Source: Leptobrachium leishanense (lineage: Eukaryota > Chordata > Amphibia > Anura > Megophryidae). Taken from it: a stretch of 64,000 nucleotides of DNA. Below, one piece after another: positions 45,101-56,445 of this stretch (the first letter of the stretch is position 1; each line of letters starts with the position of its first letter). The position numbers were made by a program, and so were the translations under genes. The notes beneath the pieces were generated by a model, which saw only the letters and a list, made by a program, of their open reading frames with translations, did not search any database and was not told the DNA's origin. Location: the NCBI GenBank assembly GCA_009667805.1, contig CM019071.1, positions 51,965,514 through 52,029,513 of the forward strand, in the 5' to 3' direction.

Positions 45101-45186
45101 ATGGGGTTTAAACGTAGAGAGAAACTGAATATGAAGTTGCAAACTGTGGCCAAATGGAAACAAAATGTAGAAACATGAATCACATG
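42131..45186. other. gene C to D intergenic stretch with a degenerate AT-rich repeat
   Basis: Between about 42960 and 43560 loosely repeated blocks occur with the phrase tctctataaaag at 43231, 43320, 43397 and 43493, probably an old tandem array. On the minus strand at 43781-44044 a frame starts MELQALVLLALLLGLPC, signal-peptide-like, but I see no partner exons. No other gene supported. Confidence 0.4.
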
Positions 45187-45671
45187 AGGCTGTCCGTCCA
45201 CTGGCACCTTAGCTGGGCAACCGACCTGGTCACCTGACTGGTGACAACGCCATCGGCCGATTGGCGTTCTCTACTGGAAGTGTCTGTTGACGTCCCAGAT
45301 CAGCTGGTGGACAGGCCGACCAATGAAAAAATAAACGAAAACCATGCTGTGGGACAAAAAAAAACAACTGCGGCAAGTATAAAACTGTATAAAACGGAGT
45401 TTCAGCACCAGGGACAGCCCCTTTGAGTGCGGACAAAACAGGGGGAAAAAGAAAATCATCACTGAAGACTGCAGGGGGGGTTCACCCCATGTTTCTGGTG
45501 CTGAAATAGCTTTAAGCACCAGGGAAAGCAACGCTGAACGTAGTCAGCTTGCAGAGAAAAAAAAAAAAAGAACACGTTCAGCAAGAGAAAAAAAGCCTTA
45601 TCTATTAAAAAAATATCGGAACCCAAAATTTCACCTTCAGAAAAATAAATAGGCTTTTTGCTGCAGATTAA
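45187..45671. other. possible left part of a broken Harbinger-like MITE
   Basis: Starts with ggctgtccgtccactggcac, which resembles the end at 31793. The other end is not next to it; a homologous block occurs inverted at 48231-48360, beyond a piggyBac-like MITE and a LINE that could have split it. Confidence 0.35.
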
Positions 45672-46860
45672 CCCTTTCGCTGCTGAGCCTTTTTCCACCT
45701 CTGCGCTGAGCTCATTTTTACCGGTTTCGCTCATCATGTTTAACCGCGTTTTGAAGCATTATTTTAATATATGACCCAGACATATTATATATCGTTCTTT
45801 CCGGCAGACTGTGCAGATTCATAATATGTCATTATTATATGTATACGTTATGTCATGTCTGTATATTATAACAAAAAATGCAATAAAATTTGAATTTTCA
45901 ATAATTTACAATGTGTAAAGTGTTTTTTTTCACATTTTAAAATGCGATCTTTTGCGGTTATTTTTTCTATGGGGTGCGCTTGATAAAAAAATTAGAAATG
46001 AGGAATCGTTACTTTTTTTGGGGAAAATTACGTGTTTTTTAGCAAACGCTCCCCATAGAAAAAATCGTTAGTGCAGCATCATTGTTTATATTATAATTGA
46101 AATGGGAACAAAATTGTTGCACTAATAAATCTAAAAAAAAAAAAAAACTTTTTTTTTTTACATTTTTTTTTTTTTTTTTATTTATTTTTTTTTTTTTTTA
46201 CATTTTACATGGTCATGTTTGGTATCATTGGAAAGGCCACGCTCTGGCCGTTCCAATGATAGCAAACATTAAGCCCTAGCTGTCACGGATCGGGAGATAG
46301 GGGGTTCATTGGAACCCCCTATCTCCACTATAGGTGGCAGCAAGGGGTTAATTTCAAAACTGGCGCCATCGCGCTCTGCGCGATGACGCCAGTCATTAGG
46401 GGGATATCCCGGAAGCTTGGCCGACATCCAAGATGTCGGCCAGCTCCGGGAGGGGACCGCGATACGGCGCATGTTGGCGCCATATCGCAATCCAGCCCCC
46501 TAGGGGTTAAAGACAGCCACCGCTTGGAAGGGCAGGCTGTGCCCTTCCAGGCGGTGCCTGTCTTTAATCGCTGGCCTGCGGGGAAGGGGAGGGGGATATC
46601 CCCTTCAGGCACCTTCCCTGCAATGGCGGGGGGGTGCCTGAAATAGACGTCATCGCGCATGCGTGATGATGCCTATCGTGCCCGCCGGGGTCCCAGAGGC
46701 TGGGCTGACATCGATGATGTCAGCCCACACCGGGGGGCCGCGCGATCAGCCGGAATACCGGCTGATCACGGCTGCAAAGGGAGGACGCGCTCAGCACGTC
46801 CTCCAAAGCCAAGTACCAATGCGGGTGGACGCGCTGAGCGCGTCCACCGCATTGAAGTGG
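45672..46860 (+). mobile_element. piggyBac-like MITE, complete third copy
   Basis: TTAA on both sides (45668-45671 and 46861-46864). Left end CCCTTTCGCTGCTGAGCC; right end ...GCATTGAAGTGG. AT-rich left half, CpG-rich right half with several small palindromes. No transposase. Confidence 0.72.
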
Positions 46861-47104
46861 TTAATAAAAATAAACGGTTGAATAAAAAAAGAATAAAAAA
46901 ATATATTTTTTACATTGATTCCTATGGGCTGTCGCTCTGCATCACTTTTCTATGGAGCAATTTCCCTGCTGCGCATGGCGGTTTAACTATACGATTAATC
47001 TTTTTCACGCTACCCTACTGCGCATGGCAGTTTAACTATACAATTCTTTTTTTTTATGTCACTTGTCCAGATCGTCCGATTTTCATTTTACAAATTCAAC
47101 GAAG

Positions 47105-48228
47105 ATCATAGAGAACGGTAATTATTATTATTATTATTATTATTATTTTATAAAGCGCCAGCATATTCCGCAGCGCTGTACAATAAGCACAGTACAGACA
47201 GGGTTACAATACATTGAACAACATTTGACAAATAGTACAGGAGGAGATGAGGGCCCTATTCCCGTAGGAACTCACAATCTAGGAGGGTTGGGGTTGGAAA
47301 CAGGAGGAGAGGACTGTAAGGTGAGAGTGATTGATGGTTGCGTCAGTGAGTTGGGTGGTAGGCTTCCCTAAATAGGAATGTTTTCAGGGAGCATTTGAAG
47401 GAAGAGAAGTTAGGGGAAAGTCTGACAGCACGAGGGAGAGCGTTCCAGAGAGTGGGGGCTGCGCGTGAGAAATCCTGCAGTCTATCATGGGAAGAGGTGA
47501 TGCGGGGAGAAGCTAGGCGCAGGTCACTGTTTGACCTTAGGGAGCGGGCTGGGGTGTATTTGGTGATTAGTGAGGACAGGTAGTGGGGCGCTGAGTTAGT
47601 GAGGGTTTTGTAGGTAAGGATAAGGATTTTGAACTTAATTCTGGAGTGGATGGGGAGCCAGTGAAGGGACTCGCAGAGGGGAGCGGCAGAGACAGAGCGG
47701 CGGGTGAGGTGAATTAGCCTGGCGGAGGCGTTCAGGATGGATTGTAGGGGGGAGAGGCGGGACAGAGGGAGGCCAGATAAGAGATTATTGCAATAGTCGA
47801 GTCGGGAGATTACCAGGGCGTGTATGAGTTGTTTTGTGGTGACAGCGGTAAGAAATGGCCGAATTCTGAAAATATTACGCAGTTGGTATCGGCAGGAGGA
47901 GGAAAGAGACTTGATGTGGGGGATGAAGGAAAGAGCAGAGTCCAGTGTAACTCCAAGACAGCGAACTTGGTTTGATGGGGAGATGGTGATACCCTCCACC
48001 GTGATAGAGAAGTCAGGAGGTGGGGAGGCATTAGAGGGAGGAATAAGTAGGAGCTCAGTCTTTGACATGTTGATCTTTAGGTGGTGGGAGGCCATCCAGG
48101 AGGAGATGCCAGATAAACAGTCACTGACTTTTGAAAGGACAGGGGGAGAGAGATCAGGGGTAGAGAGGTAGATCTGAGTGTCATCAGCGTAGAGGTGGTA
48201 ATTAAAGCCAAAGCTGTAATCTGTTGTA
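47105..48228 (-). mobile_element. L2/CR1-superfamily LINE, 5'-truncated
   Basis: On the minus strand, ends in a 3' tail of about nine ATT units (47119-47148 on the plus strand), preceded by a UTR with the block gcgccagcatattccgcagc. The coding part is at 47343-48222. Only the last part of the reverse transcriptase and the C-terminus remain. Confidence 0.85.
47343..48222 (-). pseudogene. LINE reverse transcriptase C-terminal fragment
   Basis: One open frame from about 48222 to 47343. It includes the catalytic YADD box (HLYADDTQIYLS; YADD codons at 48180-48191), then SWMASHHLKINMSKTELLLI, then LGVTLDSALSFIPHI and, near the end, APTLWNALPRAVR. The palm and fingers upstream of YADD are missing, so it cannot be active although the frame is undamaged. 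Typical of L2-clade elements of the CR1 superfamily. Confidence 0.85.
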
Positions 48229-48230
48229 AT

Positions 48231-48360
48231 CGCATAAAATCGTCTGAAGTCGCCCGATGGTGGTCGGATGCAGTGGAGGAGGGCTGATTCACCTGCATGT
48301 TGTATGAACAGACAGACGACTTCAGACGATATCGGATGATCGCACCGACGGCCGGCTGAA
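48231..48360 (-). mobile_element. Harbinger-like MITE fragment
   Basis: The reverse complement shares gtgcgatcatccg and acaacatgcaggtga with 31830-31885 in the same order. Fragment only. Confidence 0.45.
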
Positions 48361-48412
48361 CAAATTGGAAAAAAAAATAGTTAAGTTACAGGCGCTGACA
48401 CTTTGTCACTTA

Positions 48413-49172
48413 ACAGGGTAAATTAATTAGTAAATTAATGTGAAAACAAATTTCAAAATATGAAAAAACTGACATACACAGTTTATACACAAAGAAACAC
48501 AAAGATTGTATCATTCTAAATGCACAACACAGTAAGATGAATACACATGCACTGTATGAGGCAGTCAAGTAATGCAGGGGTGCTCAACCTAAGCCTTCAG
48601 GTGTTTCGGAACTGTATCTCATATGATTCCCAGTCAGTCATTTGATCAAAAGAGGCTTGTGGGAAATGTAGTTTTAAAAAAATCTGGAGTTCAACGGTTG
48701 AGCAACCCTGAAGTGGTGTTTTGGTACAGAAAGCATCTTCTGGTGCTGCCTCCCTGCTGTACTTACCAAACTGTCCAGGTGATGGCGCCAGTTTACAATA
48801 TAAAACGAATTACAACAGTTTTAATTTTTGTGGTTTTTTTTTTAAAAGTGATACTTTATCACAAAATAATTCCCTTTTTTTTTCCTTTAAATAATTGGGC
48901 ACATTCTGCCTAGTATTTGTTTTGGATTTTTTTGTGGGTTTTTTGGATGATTTTACTTGCCTTTTGTCCCTCGTAGCGTCGGCTGCGTTTGGCGGTTGTC
49001 CGGCGGGTTTGCAGGGGATGTCTGGCTGGTTGGCGGCCGTGTTTCGATTCATTCTGCGGCTGATTCGCCATAATACGGGGACTCTGCAGTAAATGCTGAA
49101 TTCACCGCAGGGTCAGCAAATCAGACTCGACGAAGTGCAGCGAATATTTTGGTGCCCTCTGAATAACCCTGT
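48413..49172. mobile_element. ACAGGGT...ACCCTGT element, third copy (diverged)
   Basis: Begins acagggtaaattaatt and ends ctctgaataaccctgt. The right half (ttttgtgggttttttggatg ... cgccataatacggggactct ... ccgcagggtcagc) parallels 19150-19432. It contains a nested MITE at 48575-48710. Confidence 0.5.
48575..48710. mobile_element. hAT-type MITE, 136 bp
   Basis: Ends CAGGGGTGCTCAACCTAAGC and the complement of CAGGGTTGCTCAACCGTTGA. Flanks AAGTAATG and AAGTGGTG match at 6 of 8. Confidence 0.6.
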
Positions 49173-49492
49173 TAGAAGTTGGGGTCATAAAGACGCACTA
49201 ACAGCTTGCGTACAGTTCTTCCTAGAAGGCTGCTCTCATCACATTCACTTTCTCCAGGATATTGCAAGGTGGGGTCTGTCCTCCTGCTGCTCTGGTGACT
49301 CCTGACAGACCCCACACAACAATGTTCCACAATGAGAAATAAAAGGCTGAGCTCCTGCAGCGGCATTATTTGCTGTGTTATTGAAACGTGGACAAAGAAC
49401 AGGAAAAATGAAATTAATCTGTTATTTCTTCTATTTTTTTTATACATTTGGCATTTTCATTAATGGTATCATTACTCATACTCTGATCATTA
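49173..49492. other. intergenic stretch
   Basis: Contains a short inverted pair, ggtctgtcctcctgctgctc versus ctcctgacagacc, around 49273-49313. No gene seen. Confidence 0.4.
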
Positions 49493-49500
49493 GGAATGAG

Positions 49501-51391
49501 CCGAACACCCACAAGTTCGGTTCGCATTCAAACTCGAACTTTTCAAAAGCTCGAATTCGAACTCGAACACGAACTCAATACAAGTCAATGGGACTCGAAA
49601 GTTCGGTTTTTAGAGTTCCCTCCAAGAGGGCATATATGCTAGATATTTGCCATAAAAGGTGTATGGGGGTCTGGGTAGTGCCCAGGGGGACAGGTAACAA
49701 GGACAAAAAGTTTTAAAAAAAAGACATTTTTAACCCCTTCACTGCTGATGACGTGTGGGACACATCCTCAGTTACTCCCGCTGTATGCTGAGGAGGACGT
49801 GTCCCACACATCATCAGCTTTGCGGGACCCCCGGTGGAGATACTCACCTCTCTGTCTGGGGTCCCGCGGCGTTCTGACGTCAGCGTCCTCAGACGCTGAA
49901 GTCAAGCTCCTCCCGACGTAAATGACGTCATCACGCCATGCGCGATGACGTCATTTCCAGGCGACCCCCGGCAATGCCGGGAGATCGCCTGGAAGGGAGG
50001 GGGGGATCCGTTCGGATCCCTCTCCCTCCCGATCGGGAGGTCCCACAAAAAAAAGCCAGGCACCGCTTAAAAGGGGAGAGTCTCAGCGCCTTGCGGTGCC
50101 GAAATGCGGCCAAGCTCCGGTGGGGGCCGCCATCTTGGATGGCGGCTCCACCCCCGGGTCCCCCCTCACTGCCTGACATCCTCACGGATAGCGTGGTGAC
50201 GTCAGATAGACGGGGAACCCCTAGCTGCCTGGAATGCCCTGGTGGAGATAGGAGGTTCATTTGAACCCCGATATCTCCAGAACCATGGCAGCTAGGGGGT
50301 CATAGAGCATGGCCTTTCAAATGATACCCAACATGACCAGGTATAAAGTAAAAACATAAGAATAAAAATTTTAAAAAACATGTATTTTTTTGTGTGTTAT
50401 TTTTATTAATACAGCAATATTGTCCACATTTCAATTATAATGTGAACAATGATGCTGCACTAATGATTTTTTTCTATTGTGTGCATTTGCTAAAAATCAC
50501 ATAATTCCCCCCCCCAAAAAATGTATAAGTCCCCATTTCTAATTTTTGTACAAGCGAACCCCATAGAAAATATAACCGCAAATGTTCATGTGATAAAAGG
50601 TGAAAAAAAACACTTTACACACTGCAGATGATTAAACATTCAGGTTTTATTGCATTTTTTGTTATAATATACAGGCAGAACATGACATATATATATAAAA
50701 ATGATATATTAGTAATCTGCCGAGTCTGCCGGAAAGAATGATATATAATATGTCTGGGTCATATAATAAAATGTGGCTTCAAATCGCGTTTAAACATGAT
50801 GAGCAAAAGCGGTAAAACTTAGCTCAGCACACAGCAGTGAAATGCCTCAGCAGTGAAAGGGTTAAAGGAACAGTGAGTTTTCCATAAAATAAGGGTTAAA
50901 AATAAAAACGAAAAATTCCTTCCAATATCGTGCCTAGGAGGTCCCCATAACCTGCCCGTGAAGTGGTGGATTTGTAGGATGTATGGAAACATCGCCATCA
51001 CAGACCCACACACGACACCTAGCACTCGCAGTCTGCATACAATGTATCAAATTCATGAGACCGGACTAAGTAGAAGCACATGTTATTTATTAAACACTAA
51101 TTAAACACCTGTTGTTTACGCCGTTTGAGAGCACAGGTCATTTAGAGGTGTGAATCTTTGCACCTAGACATTAGTTTTTAATTCAATATCTAATAAACCG
51201 TTGCTTATAATATTCTGCAGTAAAGAGTCTCTTTATTTCTAGATTTTTTTAAGCATTTTTTAAAGTTTTTTCAATTTATTTATTTTTCGAACTCGAACCG
51301 AACACGCCAAAAAGTTTGAAGCTTGCGAACTTTCGAACTGCCGATGTTCGAATCGAACTCCGAACTGATCCAACTGAACAGCTCATCCCTA
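49501..51391 (+). mobile_element. non-autonomous hAT element split by a piggyBac-like MITE
   Basis: Perfect 8-bp target duplication CTGATCAT (49493-49500 and 51392-51399). Ends TAGGAATGAGCCGAACACC and ...CTGAACAGCTCATCCCTA. It carries left-end sequence of the hAT family, the nested MITE at 49734-50861, and a block at about 51180-51250 shared with 18858-18930. Confidence 0.88.
49734..50861 (-). mobile_element. piggyBac-like MITE, fourth copy, inverted
   Basis: TTAA at 49730-49733 and 50862-50865. Left end CCCCTTCACTGCTGATGACG; right end ...GCCTCAGCAGTGAAAGGG. Its AT-rich half (50340-50800) is the reverse complement of the left half of the other copies. Confidence 0.75.
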
Positions 51392-51475
51392 CTGATCATT
51401 TCATTGGAACCGTGTATCTCTTAAAATGGGCTTGCAGCTCAAGGGGGGGGCATGTGACCTCATACCAACCACCTG

Positions 51476-52625
51476 CATCCGCCAGTGAATATATGGAGGA
51501 GCCCCTAAATAGACACCGCACACCCTGAATATATAGTGGAACCCCTAAAAACACACCTGCACACCCTGAATATATGGAGGAGCCACTAAAAAAAACACCC
51601 ACACACCCTGAAAATATGGAGGAGCGCCTAAAAAAAACACCCACACACCCTGAATATATGGAGGAGCCCCTAAAAAGACACCCACACACCCTGAATATAT
51701 GGAGGAGCCCCTAAAAAGACACCGCACACCCTGAATATATGGAGGCACCCCATAAAAGACACACGCAAACCCTGATTATATGAAGGCGCCCCTAAAAAGA
51801 CACCCTGAATATATGGAGGAGCCCCTAAAAAGACACCCACATACCCTGAATATATGGAGGAGCCCCTAAATAGACACCACACACCCTGAATATATGGAGG
51901 AGCCCCTAAAAACACACCCACACACCCTGAATATATGGAGGAGCCCCTAAAAAGACACCCACACACCCTGAATATATGGGGGAACCCCTAAAATGACACC
52001 GCACACCCTAAATATATGGAGGAACCCCTAAAAAGACACCCGCACACCCTGAATATATGGAGGAGCCCCTATAAAGACACCCACACACCCTGAATATATG
52101 GAGGAGCCCCTAAAAACACATCCGCACACCCTGAATATATGGAGGAGCCCCTAAACAGACACCCACACACCCTGAATATATGGAGGAACCCCTAAAAAGA
52201 CACCCCTGCACCCTGAATATATGGAGGAGCCCCTAAACAGACACCCACACACCCTGAATATATGGAGGAGCCCCTAAAAAGACACACGTACACCCTGAAT
52301 ATATGGAGGAGCCCCTAAAAAGACACACGCAGACCCTGAATATATGGAGGAACCCCTAAAAATACAGCCCACACACCCACCCTGAATATATGGAGAAGCC
52401 GCTAAAAAGACACCCGTACACCGTGAATATATGGAGGAACCCCTAAAAAGACACTCGCACACCCTGAATATATGGAGGAACCCCTAAAAAGACACCCACA
52501 CACCCTGAATATATGGAGGAGCTCCTAAAAAGACACCCACACACCCTGAATATATGGAGGAGCCCCTAAAAAGACGCCCGCACACCCTGAATATATGGAG
52601 GAGCACCCAAAAAGACCCTCTTACT
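51476..52625 (+). repeat. 40-bp minisatellite array, about 28 units, upstream of gene D
   Basis: Unit: cctaaaaagacacccacaca then ccctgaatatatggaggagc. Unit length varies from about 37 to 42 bp. The array ends about 330 bases before the TATA box of gene D. Confidence 0.95.
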
Positions 52626-52954
52626 CCAAATATACTCATACAACCCCCATAGCACATCCATATAACACCCCTATAACTTCTCCTGTTACTCTATAAAACC
52701 TGTTCCATGCCCCATGTACCAGCTCTTACAGCATGGCTTATGGCTATGGCTTATGGTCCCGCATGGTGTAGGAGGACAGGAGCTTTTGTGTCTGGTTTGA
52801 ATCAGTAAATGATGTCAGTAATTGTTAAGCAAACACGTTGATGTCAGAGTGTATCAGTCGTGCATTGGAACACCTCGGTTTGGAGAGATATTGCTGTTCG
52901 TTAATGCGCTTTCAGTTTGGGTTTGATAACAAGTCCACATTTTCTCCTACCTAG
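52626..52954. other. gene D upstream region
   Basis: Unique-looking DNA that leads to the gene D core promoter; no factor site named. Confidence 0.4.
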
Positions 52955-52960
52955 TATATA
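52955..52960 (+). promoter_or_regulatory. TATA box of gene D
   Basis: TATATA, 72 bases before the ATG of the signal-peptide exon. Confidence 0.5.
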
Positions 52961-53026
52961 GAGATTTTCTCCTGTTATTATACAGTCTGGATTTTGGCAC
53001 CATTGGGGACTATATCGTGCCGCAGG

Positions 53027-53075
53027 ATGGACCCCACGCTCACGCTGTTACTCCTCATGTCTTTGTGTGTAATAG
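53027..53075 (+). CDS. gene D: signal-peptide exon of a third family member (partial)
   Basis: ATG at 53027; MDPTLTLLLLMSLCVI then the first base of a Gly codon, with the donor gtaagg at 53076. The exon is 49 coding bases, exactly the length of exon 1 in genes B and C, and ends in the same phase 1 with I plus split Gly. It also has a TATA box at the same distance. I searched 53076-64000 by eye for an exon starting G-x-x-C-Q-T or a PVPGxGIALLVL exon and found neither. Either intron 1 is longer than 11 kb because of the LINE, hAT and LTR insertions, or the gene is broken. Confidence 0.6.
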
Positions 53076-53399
53076 GTAAGGGGGGCTGAGATACAACTGA
53101 GAGATTTGAACTAAAGACCCCTTTAAATTCTGTGTGTGCATCTCCTGACTGTAAAACATTGAATGGACTGAACAACCATGATTAACTGAAGGAGGACTCA
53201 AAATGTGGTCTTTATTTTCAACCTCCTCTGTTATTGGGCTGTTAGGTTTTATTAGGACCACATAGATATTTCTAATAGGGATTATGTGATTACAATGTTT
53301 GCTTTAGGTTTTACAGTTAGAGGCACAATAGGGATTGGGAGATTATAAAACCTGATTGAGGAGTTACAGCACCTTGAGGTGAGGTATTTCCTGACCATT
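53076..53399. other. gene D intron 1, proximal part
   Basis: No repeat or exon recognised. Confidence 0.4.
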
Positions 53400-54190
53400 A
53401 ACACCTTCAAACTCTAAACATTCTAAACAAGGGCTGAATATAGAATATTTGATACATCTGAGGGTTGGGATTTAGGGGTTATTATTGCAGAGGATCTAAG
53501 GGTAAGTAGTCAATGTAATAGAGCAGCAGGAAATGCCGGCAGAGTGCTTGGAAATGCTGGCAGAATGCTTGGAAATGCTGGCAGAATGCTTGGTTGTGTA
53601 GGGAGAGGTATTAGCAGTAGGAAAAGGAAGTGCTCATGCCACTGTACAGAGCACTGGTGAGACCTCACTTGGAGTACTGTGTGCAGTACTGGAGACCGTA
53701 TCTCCAGAAGGATATAGACATCTTAGAGAGAGTTCAGAGAAGGGCTACTAAAATGGTGTACGGCTTGAAGGAGAAAAGTTACCAGGAAAGGGTTAATGAT
53801 CTTAACATGTACAGCTTGGAAAAAAGACGAAACAGAGGAGATATGATAGAAACATTTAAATACGTAAAGGGAATCCACAAGGTAGAGGAAGGGAGTATAT
53901 CTAAAAGGAAACAAAGTAGCAAAACAAGAGGACATAGTCTTAGATTAGAGGGGCAAAGGTTTAAAAGTAACATCAGGAAGCATTATTTTACTGAGAGGGT
54001 TGTGGATACATGGAACAGCCTTCCAGTTGAAGTGGTAGAGGCCAAAACAGTAATTGAATTTAAGCAAGCATGGGATAGGCATAAGGCTATCCTAAACAAA
54101 AGATAAATCCAGGTAAAGTATCCGTGTAATTGGGCAGACTAGATGGGCCGAAAGGTTCTTATCTGCCGACATTTTCTATGTTTCTATCTT
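53400..54190 (+). mobile_element. CR1/Rex1-like LINE 3' end
   Basis: 5'-truncated copy ending in the UTR block agatgggccgaaaggttctt and the tail ctatgtttct. The same 3' end occurs inverted at 21859-22170. Confidence 0.85.
53470..54106 (+). pseudogene. LINE reverse transcriptase C-terminal fragment
   Basis: An early part (about 53470-53610) reads DLGVIIAEDLRVSSQCNRAA in one frame, with a locally triplicated aatgctggcagaatgcttgg block. A 158-residue frame follows from 53630 (LMPLYRALVRPHLEYCVQYW, then DIDILERVQRRATKMVYGLK, ending TVIEFKQAWDRHKAILNKR). The two parts are out of frame around 53615-53630. No YxDD box remains. This is the thumb and C-terminal region of CR1/Rex1-type elements. Confidence 0.85.
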
Positions 54191-54246
54191 CCAATCCTAA
54201 ACATCCTCCGAGTCCCAGCCCTAAACATCTTCCAACCCTAAACACT
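54186..54246 (+). repeat. start of a ccctaaacacctcc minisatellite, split by an insertion
   Basis: Three to four units of aaccctaaacatctcc type. The same array resumes at about 55103. Confidence 0.7.
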
Positions 54247-55105
54247 AGGGATGTGCACGTGTTTTTTTTTTTTCATTTCGTTTCAGCATGTTCGGTTTTT
54301 CAAAAGGTTTGTTTCGGATTGTTTTGTATTGATTTTTTTTTTCCTTGAAATCGGGGAATTTCAGTCTTTCGGATCATCTATTCTCTTCGTTTCAAAGGGT
54401 CCATCCTCGGACTTTCGTTTTGATTTTAGACGTATGGTATTTCGGATGCTCCGATATTTCGGTCGATACGGTAATCCTGCCAATTCCATTTCTTTTATTT
54501 ATTTTTTAGGGTTATTATATTTGCATTTTTCGGGAATTTTGGGTTAAATTTTAGGTTTCCTAAGTATTTTTAAAAAAACTAGCCTTTTTTCCATCATAGC
54601 TTTCAATGTTAAAAAATTCCTGTTTTTATTAAATATATCTTAAAGCATTTATTTTTTTCACTTACAGCCAGAAGTGCCTGCATTTATTTATTTGTTAGGA
54701 TTATTTTTGCATTTTTTGGGAATTTTTGGGTTAATATTTAGGGTTCTTCCTAACTTATTTTAAATGTATAATGAGGTCTGTTTTTTTTTGCAGAACACAT
54801 ACAGCTGGATTATCTTCTCATAGTCTGTCCATATGTGTTCTTTCCAGCAATGAATTTTGATACAATACATTTTGTCAGTATCAGTACCATGGATAGTAAC
54901 AAGCCTGCCATTATCCATGGTGCTGATATGAAGAAATAGATTGATAATATGTGTTTCACCATCGGCGACTGTCCATGGATCTTTTCTGAGTCAGAACCAT
55001 GGACAGTTGCTGGTGGAGAAACACATATTATCGATCTATTTCTTCATATCAGCACCATGGATAACGGCAGGCTTGTTACTATCCATGGTACTGATAATGA
55101 CAAAA
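54247..55105. mobile_element. insertion within the minisatellite (possible hAT-type element)
   Basis: Begins tagggatgtgcacgtg, has T-rich and ttcggat-rich sequence, and ends in a long palindrome (54870-55105). The minisatellite on both sides shows it inserted there. The start TAGGGATGTGC resembles hAT ends, but the matching right end is not clear. Confidence 0.4.
54870..55105. repeat. 236-bp palindrome with arms of about 100 bp
   Basis: The left arm starts ttttgtcagtatcagtacca and the right arm ends with its near complement. Arms match at over 90% with an offset centre near 54987. Inside each arm a shorter repeat, accatgga, recurs. Confidence 0.88.
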
Positions 55106-55580
55106 CCCTAAACACCTCCAAACCCTAAGCAAATCCCAACCCTAAACATCCCCAACCCTAAAACACCTCCAAACCCTAAACATCCCCTAACCCAAAACAC
55201 ATGCCTTAACCTTAAGCACCTACAACCCTAAACATCTCCGAACAATAAACAGCTCCCAACCTGAAGCACCTCCCAATCCTTAACACTTCCCAACACTAAA
55301 CACCTCCTAATCCTAAACATCTCCTAATCCTAAACAGCTCCCAACCTGAAGCACCTCCCAACCCTAAACACCTCCCAAATTTAAAAATCTCCCAAACCTT
55401 ACACCTCCAAACCCTATATACCTCCAGACCCTAAAAACCTCAAAACCTTAAACATCTCCCAACCCTAAACACCTCCAAATCCTAAATACCTCCCAACCCT
55501 AAACACCTCCAAACCCTAAACATCTCCAACCCTAAACACCTCCCAACCCTAAACACCTCCTAACTCTAAACACCTCCTAA
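55106..55580 (+). repeat. degenerate 15-17-bp minisatellite (aaccctaaacacctcc)
   Basis: About 30 irregular units. The core CCCTAAAC looks telomere-like, but vertebrate telomeres are TTAGGG/CCCTAA hexamers and the period here is 15-17 bp. Confidence 0.85.
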
Positions 55581-56445
55581 CCCTCCGAACTCCGAACTCG
55601 AACACAAACCGAACTCAATGCAAGTCAATGGGATTCGAAAGTTAGATTTTTAGAGTGTTCTCCAAGAGGGCATATATGCAAGATATTTGCCATAAAAGGT
55701 GCATGGGGGTCCGGGTAGTGCCCTGGGGGACAGGAAAGAAGGACAAAAAGTAAAAAAAAAACGTTTTAAAGGAACAGTGAGTTTTTCCATGAAATAAAGG
55801 TTAAGAATAAAAATGAAAAAGTTCCTTCAAATATCGTGCCTAGGAGGTCCCCATAACCTGCCCGTGAAGTGGCGGATTTGTAGGTTGTATAGAAACATTT
55901 AAAAACAAAAATATGACATTTCAAATGACGGTAAATGTTTTTCCTTTAATCTATTCATAAACAACTGCTTGGGGCGGCAGCCTGTATGAAAAGAGGAGAC
56001 GTTTTAGGATACGCAGAACAAGTTTAGTGATTTTTTTTGGCTATATTATGGTGAAACTTATGCAGGCTTTGGAGGAAAGCAACAATAGGTGCTTTAAAAT
56101 TGGGCTTTTAGTGTCGGCAACAGTGCCTTCACACCGTAACCCCTCTGTGGTATTGTGGAAGAGTGCATGGTTGGACCCTGCGGTCAAATATTAAAATGAT
56201 ATGAATCTGGTACAGGCGTCAGTGCACCCAAATATTTTGCCTTTGGTGGCAGCAAGTGCCTTCACACCGTAACCCCTTTCTGGTATTGTGGAAGAGTGCA
56301 GGGTTGGACCCTGCGCTCAAATATTAAAATGATATGAATCTGGTACAGGCGTCATTGCACCCAAATATTTTGCCTTTGGTGGCAGCAAGTGCCTTCACAC
56401 CGTAACCCCTTTGTGGTATTGTGGAAGAGTGCAGTGGTGGACGTT

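Noticed and set aside
47395..48171. Plus-strand frames opposite the L2-like LINE
   Set aside because: Shadows of the minus-strand reverse transcriptase, which has the YADD box.
54780..54840. Gene D exon 2 at the ttttttttgcag acceptor (54796)
   Set aside because: The phase-1 reading gives no G-x-x-C-Q-T start or Ser/Thr-rich short exon, and there is no donor at the family length.
55106..55580. Interstitial telomere repeat
   Set aside because: CCCTAAAC occurs, but the period is 15-17 bp with a cacctcc part, unlike vertebrate CCCTAA hexamers.
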